Notes under the pieces: model-generated
Told to the model about the DNA's origin: nothing
The model's database searches: none
Seen by the model: the letters and a program-made list of their open reading frames with translations, nothing else
Translations under genes and position numbers: made by a program
NCBI GenBank assembly: GCA_964583605.1
Contig: CAZOWL010000034.1
Span: forward strand, 1 to 40,130
Source of the DNA: CAZOWL01 sp964583605
GTDB lineage: Bacteria > Pseudomonadota > Gammaproteobacteria > Chromatiales > Chromatiaceae
Direction of reading: 5' to 3'
Length of the DNA: 40,130 bases
Shown: in pieces, positions 1 to 8,337 of the stretch
How positions within the stretch are numbered: the stretch's first letter is position 1
Layout: each line of letters begins with the position of its first letter

Positions 1-35
1 GCCAGCGGCTAGGTAATTCAATTTGGGCCCTTTAA

Positions 36-95
36 ATAAATCTGTCCCCTTTGTTGCCCCCTTTGTTGCCCTTTGTTGTTACTTTGTTAAGAGCA
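36..95. repeat. Short TTTGTTGCCC direct repeats at a recombinase breakpoint
   Basis: Four imperfect copies of a CTTTGTTG(CCC) word follow one another between about 48 and 88. They are preceded at about 36-50 by AAATAAATCTGTCCCC, a word of a kind I associate with REP-transposase-type repeats in proteobacteria (recalled, not checked). The repeats sit exactly where homology of the adjacent recombinase remnant ends, so they probably mark an insertion or deletion junction. No spacer structure suggests CRISPR. Confidence 0.4.
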
Positions 96-567
96 GCACG
101 GGATTGCGATGCACGCGCCAGAAGCGGCGCAGTACCGCCAGCGTCGCCTGCGGCAAGGGCACTAAGCGATCCTTGTTGCCCTTGGCATCGCGGATGTGCA
201 CCCGTCGGCGGGCGGCATCGGGATCGGCGGCCGTCAGACGCTGCCCCTCACCCAGTCGCAGACCCAGGCTGTAGAGGTTGAAGAAGAACACGCGGTAGCA
301 GAGGGTGTGGGTCGCCTGAATCAGGCGCTCGATCTCCGCGACGGTGAGGATATCCGGCAGGCGCTGTGCCTTCGGTGGCTTGATCAGATCGACATGCCCC
401 CACGCCTTGCGCAGCACATGGGCGTAGTAGGACTTCAGCCCATAGAGATCGATCTTCACCGCGCTCCAGGAGTGCGAGGCCAACAGCTCGGTGAAGTAGT
501 CGGTCAGCTGCTCCGCGGACAGCTCATCGATCTGATAATCCTAAATCCGGCGGTTGAACCGCGCCAT
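79..567 (-). pseudogene. Tyrosine recombinase/integrase remnant (middle part)
   Basis: This minus-strand fragment encodes the SAM-like arm-binding domain and the first half of the catalytic domain of a phage-type tyrosine recombinase, the kind found next to IS91-family elements. The run DAKGNKDRLVPLP followed by HRNPVLL is typical of this group, and the segment LGLRLGEGQRL carries the first catalytic Arg region. Reading begins at about 567 (MARFNRRI), hits an in-frame TAG at 541-543, and resumes with DYQIDELSAEQL. At the far end it leaves the family sequence after HRNPVLL and stops at once, so the second catalytic half (HxxR and the nucleophilic Tyr) is absent. The gene is therefore dead: internally stopped and 3'-truncated. 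The missing N-terminus seems to lie on the other strand at 887-966. Confidence 0.8.
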
Positions 568-1110
568 GAGCGGCAACTTGCTGCCGACGAAGGGAAATCA
601 GCACTGGGGCATCGCACCCGATGGTGACGAATTGAACTGCTCCGAAGTTGAACAGAGTTTCTCAAAATTAGCACCTTGCGTGATTTCTCGCTTCCCCAAC
701 TGCTCTTTCTAGGTTGAAATGATCCGGTCCGCGGGCCTTTGGTGCAGAGCCGTATCGAAGACGTTGATTAGCTAGGGATTGTACGGCGCGCAGGGCGATC
801 ATGGGCGCCATTCCCGCAGCGTTTTCGCCACTCATCGTCCACATTCGGTGGTGTCCCAATTGGGGTCGTCAACCGAGGATGTGGCGATGACCGCGCTGCG
901 CCAACGCATGATCGCGGCGATGCAGATGCATGGCTTCTCCGCCCGTACATCGCACCTCTACGCTGACTCTAGCCCAGAGCCGCCCTCGACCGGTTGGGAA
1001 TGACGGTCCGGATGGCCGCGGCGCATCGTCTCCTCACGGTGCGATGCGACCCCGCCAGGTCCCCAGGTAGAGAGAAGGCACAATCTCGGTCATTAGAGCG
1101 CTGTTGCGCT
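568..1110. other. Gene-free stretch around recombinase remnants
   Basis: Apart from the plus-strand recombinase N-terminus at 887-966 I recognise nothing coding here. Short open frames on both strands (for example minus 668-859) have no family features and no ribosome binding site. The stretch separates the two oppositely oriented pieces of the recombinase and is probably scarred mobile-element DNA. Confidence 0.4.
887..966 (+). pseudogene. Tyrosine recombinase N-terminal fragment
   Basis: Twenty-seven codons starting at the ATG at 887 read MTALRQRMIAAMQMHGFSAR and end in TSHLYAD. This is the standard N-terminus of the recombinase family whose middle part lies at 79-567 on the opposite strand. 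After YAD the family sequence stops and unrelated codons follow. The last residues here and the first residues of the minus-strand piece are nearly contiguous in the family, so the two could be one gene split by an inversion, or two decayed copies. Confidence 0.6.
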
Positions 1111-1761
1111 TTAGCTGGCGAGCTGGCGATGCAGCCCCTCGTCCCAATCAGATGTCAGGGAGCGGAAGAGCCAGCTCTGTCGCTGCCGCAGTCGTTGGTA
1201 GCCCGCCTTGAGATCCAGGATCATCGTGATACGGCGGCTTGCGCAGTGCAGCTCGCCGTCCTCGTGGGTCGCGACCGGGGCGAAGCCCAGGACCCTGGTG
1301 TGAAAGCCGTATGGGCTGTGGGGGTCGTTCTCGAAGACGTCGGTGATGTAGTGCGTGAAGCCCCGCTCGATCGTCTCGCGGGTGGCGGCCCGCATCAGCG
1401 CCACGGCCAACAGCAGATTACGCCGGTATGCCGGCACGATCGCGAAGCGCCCGATCTCGGCGATCCGGTTCGTCTGCAGGAAACGATCGACATCTACGCG
1501 CGGGTCGAGCAAGGTAACCTTGTAGCCGCGGTACTGACCGAGAGGCGGCTCATAGTAGACCCGCAGCACCCCCGCTGGTTGGCGGCGGCGCAGGGCAATG
1601 AACCAGGAGATGGAGTCGCTCGTGAGGTCGGACGCTGGGAACTGGCTTTCCGCACGGTCGACCCAGGCCTTCTCTACTTGATAGGTCGAGCGCAAGACGG
1701 CGAGCGCCTGGTCCCTCGTCGTCGCATCGGCGACCCGCATGACGCTGATCTTCTTCAACAT
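1111..1761 (-). CDS. FeeM-like GNAT acyltransferase (putative N-acyl amino acid synthase)
   Basis: This 216-residue protein resembles the GNAT-fold acyltransferases of the FeeM / PEP-CTERM-associated group, which use long-chain acyl carrier protein as donor and often an amino acid amine as acceptor. Visible family features are the strand-turn EIGRFAIVPAYRRN around residues 102-115, where the acyl donor pocket lies, and the preceding segment ending in a YYEP motif. No signal peptide or membrane helix is seen. The start is supported by a CTGGAGG Shine-Dalgarno 6 nt upstream. It lies 42 bp downstream of a PlsC-like gene on the same strand, so the two are probably co-transcribed. That pairing recalls the N-acyl/O-acyl pairs that make ornithine or glycine lipids (OlsB/OlsA, GlsB/GlsA), but the substrate here is unknown. 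The GNAT assignment is firm; the product is inference. Confidence 0.75.
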   Translation of the reverse strand: MLKKISVMRVADATTRDQALAVLRSTYQVEKAWVDRAESQFPASDLTSDSISWFIALRRRQPAGVLRVYYEPPLGQYRGYKVTLLDPRVDVDRFLQTNRIAEIGRFAIVPAYRRNLLLAVALMRAATRETIERGFTHYITDVFENDPHSPYGFHTRVLGFAPVATHEDGELHCASRRITMILDLKAGYQRLRQRQSWLFRSLTSDWDEGLHRQLAS

Positions 1762-1803
1762 ACGGAGCCTCCAGGGGCGCTTTGCGCGGGCCCGGCAGTG
1801 GGA

Positions 1804-2619
1804 TTAACGGGACACGACCTCGGGCTCGTCTAATGCGGGCCCCCGATCCGTCCAGACCTTGCCGCAGTGCGCGGCTAAGGCCGTCATCATCTGGCGATGC
1901 CAGTCGTGCACCTGCGATCTGGCAACGGGGCCCGGTCGAGACGGCGGCGCGATTGGGGAGCCGACCTCGAGGGTGATCGGCGAGCTTGAATCGATCGAGC
2001 CATTGGGCCTTGGAGGGCCTTGGAAGCGCACGCCGACCGGCAGCAGGGGCACTCCCGTCTCCAGCGAGAGGCGCGCGGCCCCGTACCGGCCGCGCATGAG
2101 ACGCGAGGCGCTGCGGTTCACGGTCCCCTCGGGGAAGATGCCCACTGAGCCGCCATCGGCGAGTGTCGTGCGTGCCTGATCGAACGGCGCGCCGCGTTCC
2201 TGGTACCGGCGTCTCATTCCATTGAGAAACCGCAGCCGGGCCGGCTTGGTCGGCACCGTGATGCAGCCGCTGCGATCGTAGAAGTAGCCGACGCCCGGGT
2301 AGAGGCGGAAATTCCAGTCCGCCAGGAAGCGCACGGGCTTCCCAGAGCGGAGGAATAGGCACAGCGTGCCGAGATACAGCGCCTCGCGTCGCGATCCGTG
2401 GTTCGCGACGAGGATGAAGGGGTCATGGCGAGGCAGCAACCCTTCCCAATTCCTGATCTCGACGACCTGCGCCAACGCCAACCGTGCGATCAGACGCGTC
2501 AGGAGGCGGTCGACTCGCCGTGGGATCCCGTGTAGCGGCCATCGCCAGACGGACCCCGGTCGGAGCTCGCTCGAGGTGGTGGCTAGGCCTAGACCTGTGC
2601 TCGCCTGTCGCTGCAGCAT
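1804..2619 (-). CDS. PlsC-like 1-acylglycerol-3-phosphate O-acyltransferase family protein
   Basis: This 271-residue protein belongs to the lysophosphatidate acyltransferase (LPLAT/PlsC) superfamily, which transfers fatty acyl groups to a hydroxyl at the cytoplasmic membrane face. The acceptor and donor motifs are visible: NHGSRREA at 73-80 and FPEGT at 162-166. The first is unusual, because the catalytic HX4D dyad reads HX4E (His74, Glu79). The N-terminal region up to about residue 45 is Arg-rich and lacks a clear transmembrane helix. No good Shine-Dalgarno precedes the ATG, so the true start may be a downstream GTG near residue 24. It is upstream of, and in line with, the FeeM-like GNAT gene. 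A role as the O-acylating partner of a lipoamino-acid pathway is plausible; ordinary phosphatidate synthesis is the alternative. Confidence 0.8.
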   Translation of the reverse strand: MLQRQASTGLGLATTSSELRPGSVWRWPLHGIPRRVDRLLTRLIARLALAQVVEIRNWEGLLPRHDPFILVANHGSRREALYLGTLCLFLRSGKPVRFLADWNFRLYPGVGYFYDRSGCITVPTKPARLRFLNGMRRRYQERGAPFDQARTTLADGGSVGIFPEGTVNRSASRLMRGRYGAARLSLETGVPLLPVGVRFQGPPRPNGSIDSSSPITLEVGSPIAPPSRPGPVARSQVHDWHRQMMTALAAHCGKVWTDRGPALDEPEVVSR

Positions 2620-2837
2620 CGGGAATCTAGAAGGCTTTCGTCAATGTGTTCATGCCTTTTTCCGCTCGTTCTGCGTGCGCCGGGTCGGGCCTGCACGTTG
2701 CGCATTCCAGGTGGCGATCAGGTCAATGCTCGCATGATCTGATTGCGGCTTTGCGACAATTACATTGCCGTTTGACGAACGCCGGACGTCCGTCCCCGGG
2801 CCTCGGGCGGATCAGTCTTCTCGCCGGTGGGTCGTGT

Positions 2838-5800
2838 CTAGGTCGTCGCGCTGCGAATCCATTCTACCCGCTTGCGCATCACTCCATAGTAAACCACGGG
2901 GATGACGACGAGCGTCAGCACCGTTGAAACGAAGAGGCCAAATAATAGCGATACCGCCAGCCCCGAGAAGATCGGGTCGTCGAGGATGAAGATGGCCCCG
3001 GCCATCGCGGCAAGCGCGGTGAGCACGATCGGTGTGGCACGGATCGCGGCCGAGGCAATCACGGCCTCCTCGAGCGGCTGGCCCTCGCGCACCTGGAGGT
3101 TGATGAAGTCGACGAGCAGGATCGAGTTGCGCACGATGATGCCGGCGAGCGCGATCATGCCGATCATTGAGGTCGCCGTGAAAGGGGCGCCGAGCAGGGC
3201 GTGTCCAGGGAGGATCCCGATCAACGTGAGCGGGATCGGGGCCATGATCACGAGCGGCACCAGATAGCTGCGGAACTGGGCGACGACGAGCAGATAGATC
3301 AGGATCAGCCCGACGCCGTAGGCTATTCCCATGTCGCGGAACGTCTCGTAAGTGACTTGCCACTCGCCATCCCACTTGAGGCTGACGCGATAGGGGTCAC
3401 TTGGCGCTTGGACGAGCCATTGCGGCAGCCCGAGCTCCTTATCGAGCCGCTCGGAGATCGCGAGCAGGCCGTAGAGTGGACTGTCGGTGGTGCCGGCCAT
3501 GTCACCGGTGACATAGACGACCGGGAGGAGGTCCTTGTGATGGATGCTGTGCTCGCGCGTCGTCTCGATGACGCTGACGATCTCCGAGAGCGGCACCAGC
3601 AGTCCGCTCTGGGCACGCACGCGCAAGGCGAGGACCTGCTCGAGATCCGCCTTGTCGGCCTCGCCGTACTCGACGCGGATGGGCACCGCGTACTTGACCT
3701 TGGCGCCGTGCAGATAGCCCATGTCTTCCCCGTCGAGGACCGTGGCCAGGGCCTGGGCGACGGATGCCTGTGTCACGCCAAGGCGCGCCGCCTTGCTGCG
3801 GTCGACGACGACCAAGAGCTTGCGTGACGGGTGCTCGAGCGAGTCGTCGATATCGACGATGTCCGGCGTGGTCTCGAAGGTCTTGCGCACGGCTTCGGCG
3901 GCGGCGATCTGATCGTTGTAGTCGAGCCCGTATATCTCCGCCACCAAGGGCGCCAGCACGGGCGGGCCGGGCGGCATCTCGACGATCTTGGCATTGCCGC
4001 CGTACTGGCTCGCGATGGCCTGGAGCGGCCCACGCAGCGAGCGGGCGATCGCGTGGCTCTTGCGGTCCCGGTGGTGGGCGTCGACCAGGTTGATCTGCAG
4101 ATCGCCATGGTGCGCCTCTTCGCGCAGATAGTATTGACGCACCAGACCGTTGAAGTTGATCGGTGCGGCTGTCCCGACGTATATCTGGTAATCCTTGACT
4201 ACAGAGACAGTCGCGACCTGCTCGCCCATCTCCTGCAAGACCCTCAGCGTCTGCTCCAGGCTCGTGCCCTCGGGCATGTCGAGCACGACTTGCAGCTCGC
4301 TCTTGTTGTCGAAGGGCAGCATCTTCAGGGTCACGACCCGGCCCGTCACGAGCATCATCGAGGCCCCGATCAGCGCGAGGATGCCGGCCAGCAGCAGCCA
4401 GCGGTTGCGCAGCCCCTTGCGTCCGGAGAGGAAGGGCGCGATCAGAGGATTGAAGAGCCTCGATAGGTGGGGAGGGCCGGAGAGGCTGCCCTTCTCGCCG
4501 TGCGCGGCTGGGCCCTGGTGACGGCCGAGTAGCGCGCGGCTCATCCAGGGCGTGAAGACAAAGGCCACGAGGAGCGAGATCAGCATGCCGGTCGAGGCAT
4601 TGATCGGGATGGGGCTCATGTAGGGGCCCATCAGCCCGGAGACGAAGGCCATCGGTAGGAGCGCGGCGATCACCGTCAAGGTCGCCAGGATCGTCGGGCC
4701 GCCGACCTCGTCGACCGCCGCCGGGATCGCCTCCAGCAGCTGCCGCCCGCCGAGCGCCAGGTGGCGGTGGATGTTCTCGACGACGACGATGGCGTCATCG
4801 ACCAGGATGCCGATCGAGAAGATCAGCGCGAAGAGCGACACGCGGTTCAGTGTGAAGCCCCAGGCCCACGAGGCAAACAGCGTCAGGGCGAGCGTCACGA
4901 TGACGGCGGAGCCGACGATCAGCGCCTCGCGCCAGCCCAGCGCCAGGAGCACCAGCAGGATCACCGAGGCCGTCGCGAACGTCAGCTTGCTGATCAGCTT
5001 TTTCGCCTTGGCGTCGGCCGTGGCGCCGTAGTTGCGTGTGATCGTGACCTCGACGCCTGCGGGGATGAAGGTACCTTCGAGCTGGGCGAAGCGCCTGATG
5101 ATCCGCTCGGCGATCGCGACGGCATTGGTCCCGGCCTGCTTGGCCACGGCGATCGTGACTGCCGGTGCGAGGCCCCCGGTGGTCAGGCCGACCTCTGCGC
5201 CATGCGGCCCGGCGCCCATCCGCACCGCGCTCTCAATAGGCTCGGGGCCGCGCTCGATGAGGGCTATATCGCGCAGGAAGACCGGGCGGCCGCCGTGGAG
5301 GCCAACGACCAGTGCCCCAATCTCCTCGGGGCTGGTCAAGAAGGTGCCGGCCTGGACGAGGACCTCCTGGTTGTCGGCGGTGATCGCAAGGTTGTCGCGG
5401 ATCAGATTGCCGGCCTGCAGCGCGCGCCGCAGGTCGCTGAGATCGATGTCATAGCCGGCGAGGGCTTGCGGATCGAGGGTGACATGCACCAGCTGACTCG
5501 GGGCGCCCAGCGTATAGATGTCGCGTGTGCCCGGCACGCGCTTGAGCTCCTGCTCGATCGCGTGCGCCACCTGGCCGAGCTCGAAGGCGCCGACGCTCGG
5601 GTCTCGTGACCAGAGCGTCGCGGTGAGGATGGGCACGTCGTCGACGCCTTTCGGCTTGATGATCGGCTTGCCGACGCCGAGGTTTGGCGGCAGCCAATCC
5701 TGATTCGACGAGATCTTGCTGAACAGGCGCACAATGGCCTCGGTGCGGTCCTCGCCGACCTCATACTGCACGGTGACGACCGCCATGCCGGGTCGCGAGA

Positions 5801-6068
5801 CGGAGTAGACGTGCTCGATGCCCTGAATCTCGGAGAGGACCTGCTCGGCGGGGCCGGCGACCAGGTGCTCGATCTCTACGGCCGAGGCGCCGGGAAAGGG
5901 GATGAAGACATCGGCGAAGGTGACGTTGATCTGCGGCTCTTCCTCGCGCGGGGTCACCAGGATTGCAAAGAGCCCGAGCAGCAGGCCGACAAGCGCCAGC
6001 AGAGGTGTGATGGCGCTGCCCTGAAAGCTGGCTGCGATCCGCCCCGAGATCCCGAGCCGCTCAGCCAT
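2838..6068 (-). CDS. RND-family efflux permease (AcrB type)
   Basis: This 1076-residue inner-membrane proton antiporter pumps substrates from the periplasm or membrane through a tripartite complex. Length and layout match AcrB: TM1 at about 21-39, a large periplasmic porter domain, TM2-6, a second periplasmic domain and TM8-12. The TM4 proton-relay pair is present (SIGILVDDAIVVVENI, Asp424-Asp425). In the TM10 motif GIIVRNSILLVDF an Arg stands where AcrB has the essential Lys940; from memory this Arg recurs in this divergent subgroup. The start codon overlaps the end of the upstream adaptor gene by 8 nt (ATGGCTGA), implying translational coupling. No TolC-like outer-membrane factor lies nearby, so one encoded elsewhere is presumably used. 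The substrate cannot be told from sequence. Confidence 0.93.
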   Translation of the reverse strand: MAERLGISGRIAASFQGSAITPLLALVGLLLGLFAILVTPREEEPQINVTFADVFIPFPGASAVEIEHLVAGPAEQVLSEIQGIEHVYSVSRPGMAVVTVQYEVGEDRTEAIVRLFSKISSNQDWLPPNLGVGKPIIKPKGVDDVPILTATLWSRDPSVGAFELGQVAHAIEQELKRVPGTRDIYTLGAPSQLVHVTLDPQALAGYDIDLSDLRRALQAGNLIRDNLAITADNQEVLVQAGTFLTSPEEIGALVVGLHGGRPVFLRDIALIERGPEPIESAVRMGAGPHGAEVGLTTGGLAPAVTIAVAKQAGTNAVAIAERIIRRFAQLEGTFIPAGVEVTITRNYGATADAKAKKLISKLTFATASVILLVLLALGWREALIVGSAVIVTLALTLFASWAWGFTLNRVSLFALIFSIGILVDDAIVVVENIHRHLALGGRQLLEAIPAAVDEVGGPTILATLTVIAALLPMAFVSGLMGPYMSPIPINASTGMLISLLVAFVFTPWMSRALLGRHQGPAAHGEKGSLSGPPHLSRLFNPLIAPFLSGRKGLRNRWLLLAGILALIGASMMLVTGRVVTLKMLPFDNKSELQVVLDMPEGTSLEQTLRVLQEMGEQVATVSVVKDYQIYVGTAAPINFNGLVRQYYLREEAHHGDLQINLVDAHHRDRKSHAIARSLRGPLQAIASQYGGNAKIVEMPPGPPVLAPLVAEIYGLDYNDQIAAAEAVRKTFETTPDIVDIDDSLEHPSRKLLVVVDRSKAARLGVTQASVAQALATVLDGEDMGYLHGAKVKYAVPIRVEYGEADKADLEQVLALRVRAQSGLLVPLSEIVSVIETTREHSIHHKDLLPVVYVTGDMAGTTDSPLYGLLAISERLDKELGLPQWLVQAPSDPYRVSLKWDGEWQVTYETFRDMGIAYGVGLILIYLLVVAQFRSYLVPLVIMAPIPLTLIGILPGHALLGAPFTATSMIGMIALAGIIVRNSILLVDFINLQVREGQPLEEAVIASAAIRATPIVLTALAAMAGAIFILDDPIFSGLAVSLLFGLFVSTVLTLVVIPVVYYGVMRKRVEWIRSATT

Positions 6069-7116
6069 CGTGCGCCTCCTCCGCGCTGGGCTCGGCCTTC
6101 ATGGTCGCGACGGCCTTGCCTGGATCTAGGACGACTCGCTCCCCCGGCTCGAGGCCGGCCAGGATCGCGATATGGTCGTCGATCTCGCGTCCGACGCGCA
6201 CCTGCCGGAACTGCACGCGCCCATCATCGGTGAGGAGATAGACGCCGGTCACCTCCGATCGGTAGACGACGGCTTGTGCCGGCACCAACAGCTCGCGCTC
6301 CTGGCCGATCACGAAGCCTGTCTTAATGAACATGCCGGGGAACAACGTCTTGATACCCGGAGGCAACCGTAGCCTCACGGTGAAGGTGTTGGCGCCGGTA
6401 TCCGCGAACGGGAAGATGGTCACCTCGGTCGCGGTCGCAACCTCGCCGCCGGGCAGATAGATGTGCACCTCGCCGCCGGCGCGGATAGAGGGGATCAGGC
6501 TCTGCGGCACGTCCGCGACGACGCGCAGCTCATCGAGCGACAAGCCGGTCATGATCGGCGCGCCGGGGCTCGCCGTCTCACCCAGCTCGATGTGGCGGTG
6601 TGTGACGATGCCCGAGTATGGCGCGCGGATCTGGGTGTATTCGAGCTGCTCCTGCGCCTGCTCCAGCCGGGCCGTGGCGGACTCCAGCCCGGCCTGCGCG
6701 GCCTTGAGTTCGGCGGCGGCCCTGTCCATCGCCGACTCTGATACGTTGTCTTGGGCGTATAGGCCCGCGGTCCGCTCGTGCTCCTCGCGGCTGCGCTCGA
6801 GGTGCGCGGCTGCCGATTTCAGCTCGGCGGCGGCCTGCGTGGCCCGGGCGCGATGCTCGGTGTCGCGGAGCCGCACGAGGACGGCACCTTTCTCGACGTA
6901 GTCGTCGACGTCGTACCGGATCTCTTCGACCTGACCCTGGGTCTGTGCCGAGACCGTCGTGCGGTGGATGGCCTCGACGATACCATCGAGACGGTACTCG
7001 CGCGGGACGCTCTGATACGCTGCGACGGCCGTTGGCAAGGGTCCGGGCGGCGGACCGGCGAGACCGACGATCGGCATCGCGATCAAGATCGGCAATAGCG
7101 GTTTCAGGTGGGGCAT
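6061..7116 (-). CDS. RND periplasmic adaptor (membrane fusion protein)
   Basis: This HlyD/AcrA-type periplasmic adaptor bridges the RND permease to an outer-membrane channel. A hydrophobic N-terminus (PLLPILIAMPIVGLAG) is a signal peptide or anchor. Then come a lipoyl half-motif (TTVSAQTQGQVEEIRYDVDD), an Ala/Glu-rich coiled-coil hairpin at roughly residues 60-140, the second lipoyl half (IRAPYSGIVTHRHIELGE) and a beta-barrel domain with LPPGIKTLFPGMFIKTGF. I chose the ATG at 7116. ATGs at 7134 and 7188 are also in frame, but the first lies too close to the predicted transcription start and the second upstream of it. The gene is first in the operon and overlaps the permease gene by 8 nt. Confidence 0.9.
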   Translation of the reverse strand: MPHLKPLLPILIAMPIVGLAGPPPGPLPTAVAAYQSVPREYRLDGIVEAIHRTTVSAQTQGQVEEIRYDVDDYVEKGAVLVRLRDTEHRARATQAAAELKSAAAHLERSREEHERTAGLYAQDNVSESAMDRAAAELKAAQAGLESATARLEQAQEQLEYTQIRAPYSGIVTHRHIELGETASPGAPIMTGLSLDELRVVADVPQSLIPSIRAGGEVHIYLPGGEVATATEVTIFPFADTGANTFTVRLRLPPGIKTLFPGMFIKTGFVIGQERELLVPAQAVVYRSEVTGVYLLTDDGRVQFRQVRVGREIDDHIAILAGLEPGERVVLDPGKAVATMKAEPSAEEAHDG

Positions 7117-7132
7117 GATTCGCTCGGGCAAC

Positions 7133-7176
7133 ATATTAGATTTTTCTAATATTACAACGGTGGCCTCTTTCTTCAA
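7133..7176 (-). promoter_or_regulatory. Promoter of the RND operon with overlapping palindromic operator
   Basis: On the minus strand a -35 TTGAAG (7171-7176), a 16-bp spacer and a -10 TAATAT (7149-7154) form a good sigma-70-type promoter. A perfect 20-bp palindrome at 7133-7152 (ATATTAGA, 4-bp centre, TCTAATAT) covers most of the -10 and the start point. Short AT-rich palindromes in this position are typical repressor operators of ArsR-type and similar winged-helix regulators; which regulator binds is unknown and none is encoded nearby. Confidence 0.6.
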
Positions 7177-7235
7177 CCCGTAAGGCACGCTGGCGGGCCA
7201 GCAACGACGTCACATTCGGGCGCTTCGGCGGCTTC

Positions 7236-8090
7236 GTGCAGTTCGACTATGGCACCGGCGATGAAGACGCGACCGCGTTTCAGCCGGGCTACGATCTGGA
7301 CCGTTGGTTGGTCCTCGGCGGGCTCGATTACCGCTTCACCGACAATCTGATCGGTGGCTTGACCATCCGCTATGCCGATAGTGATGTCGAATACGATGAC
7401 GATCGGGGGGATATGGAGGGCGACGGCTGCGGGGTTACGGCCTTCGGGACCTACTTCCTGCCCAATGGACTGTTCGTCGATGGGCTCATCGGGTACGGGA
7501 GCCACGATTACACGCTCGAGCGCCGGATCGATTACACGGTGGGCGGCCAGGTTGCCAACCAGATCGCCAAGTCCGATCCGGATTCGGATCTCTGGAACCT
7601 TCATCTCGGGGCCGGCTACACGTTGTCGCAGGGCTCCTGGTCCATTACGCCGGCGTTGCGCCTGAACTATCTGGAGAACGAGGTCGACGGTTACCGCGAG
7701 CGGATGGTCGGCAGTACCGTGACGGCCAGCAGCATGGCGCTAGACGTCGACTCGAGCACCTATACCTCGTTCACGTCCGATCTTGGTGTTCAAATCGCCA
7801 ATGCGATCAGCTATAAAGGCGGCGTCATCGTGCCCCAGCTGCGCTTCTCGTGGATCCACGAATTCGAGAACGACCAAGAGCAAGTGGGTGCGACCTTTGT
7901 TAATGACATCAATCAACAGCCCTTCTTCGTCCTGACCAACGAGCCGGACCGCAACTACTTCGACCTCGGCGTAGCCGTCTCGGCGCAGTTCGCGCAGGGC
8001 CGCTCGGCGTTTCTCTCCTACAACACGCTGTTGGGCTACGATGACGTCCGGTTCCACGCCTTCAGCGGAGGCGTGAGACTGGAGTTTTGA
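7236..8090 (+). pseudogene. Autotransporter beta-barrel domain without passenger
   Basis: The 284 residues have the character of an autotransporter outer-membrane barrel. Amphipathic beta strands alternate with acidic turns (GGLDYRF, GGLTIRYADSD, GLIGYGSHDY, VPQLRFSWIHEF), and the protein ends in GGVRLEF with a terminal Phe, the usual BAM recognition signal. The length equals one complete translocator barrel, about 12 strands. No signal peptide, passenger domain or ribosome binding site is present. The frame stays open back to about 7140 with no ATG, and the divergent RND promoter occupies the place of the upstream coding region. I read it as the 3' remnant of a larger autotransporter gene, but a short barrel-only protein starting at the GTG cannot be excluded. 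Confidence 0.65.
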
Positions 8091-8221
8091 GGCGCGGGCC
8101 CTACCGGCTCTGGCTTGTTCGCCCGCAAGACCAAGCGCGGATGCGCAGGTGTCGGGGACCCTGGACGCAGGTGCCCGACGCCTTTTTCGGCAGGACGCAA
8201 CGGCGGGACCCTGGAAGCGGT

Positions 8222-8337
8222 ACTATGAAATTCGCGGAGCACGTTCGCCCCCTCGCCCTCTGGAAGAGGGTTAGGGTGAGGGAACGATCAGGGGCGAGGC
8301 GACCTTTCATCACCCGGGGTGGCCCGCCTCGCCCCGT
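8222..8337. repeat. MITE/REP-like repeat, copy 1
   Basis: This non-coding element matches, with few changes and in inverted orientation, a second copy at 10003-10113. The core at 8225-8310 is bounded by ATGAAA and TTTCAT, so it has short terminal inverted repeats. It holds CCCTCGCCCTCTGG followed by AGGGTGAGGG, a word I recall as common in intergenic repeats of proteobacteria. Downstream to 8562 nothing coding is seen, only a small hairpin GGCGA-5-TCGCC at 8457-8471. The two copies flank the gloB/moaE segment. Confidence 0.75.

Noticed and set aside
48..90. CRISPR-like repeats at the left edge
   Set aside because: Units are only about 8-10 bp, imperfect and without unique spacers.
668..859. 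Minus-strand 63-codon frame between the recombinase remnants
   Set aside because: No recognisable family, no ribosome binding site, in mobile-element debris.
4761..5609. Long plus-strand open frame opposite the RND permease, and similar antisense frames under the transglutaminase and DUF1631 genes
   Set aside because: They mirror the codon pattern of the real GC-rich genes on the other strand, give low-complexity Arg/Ala/Asp-rich proteins and have no ribosome binding sites or family features.
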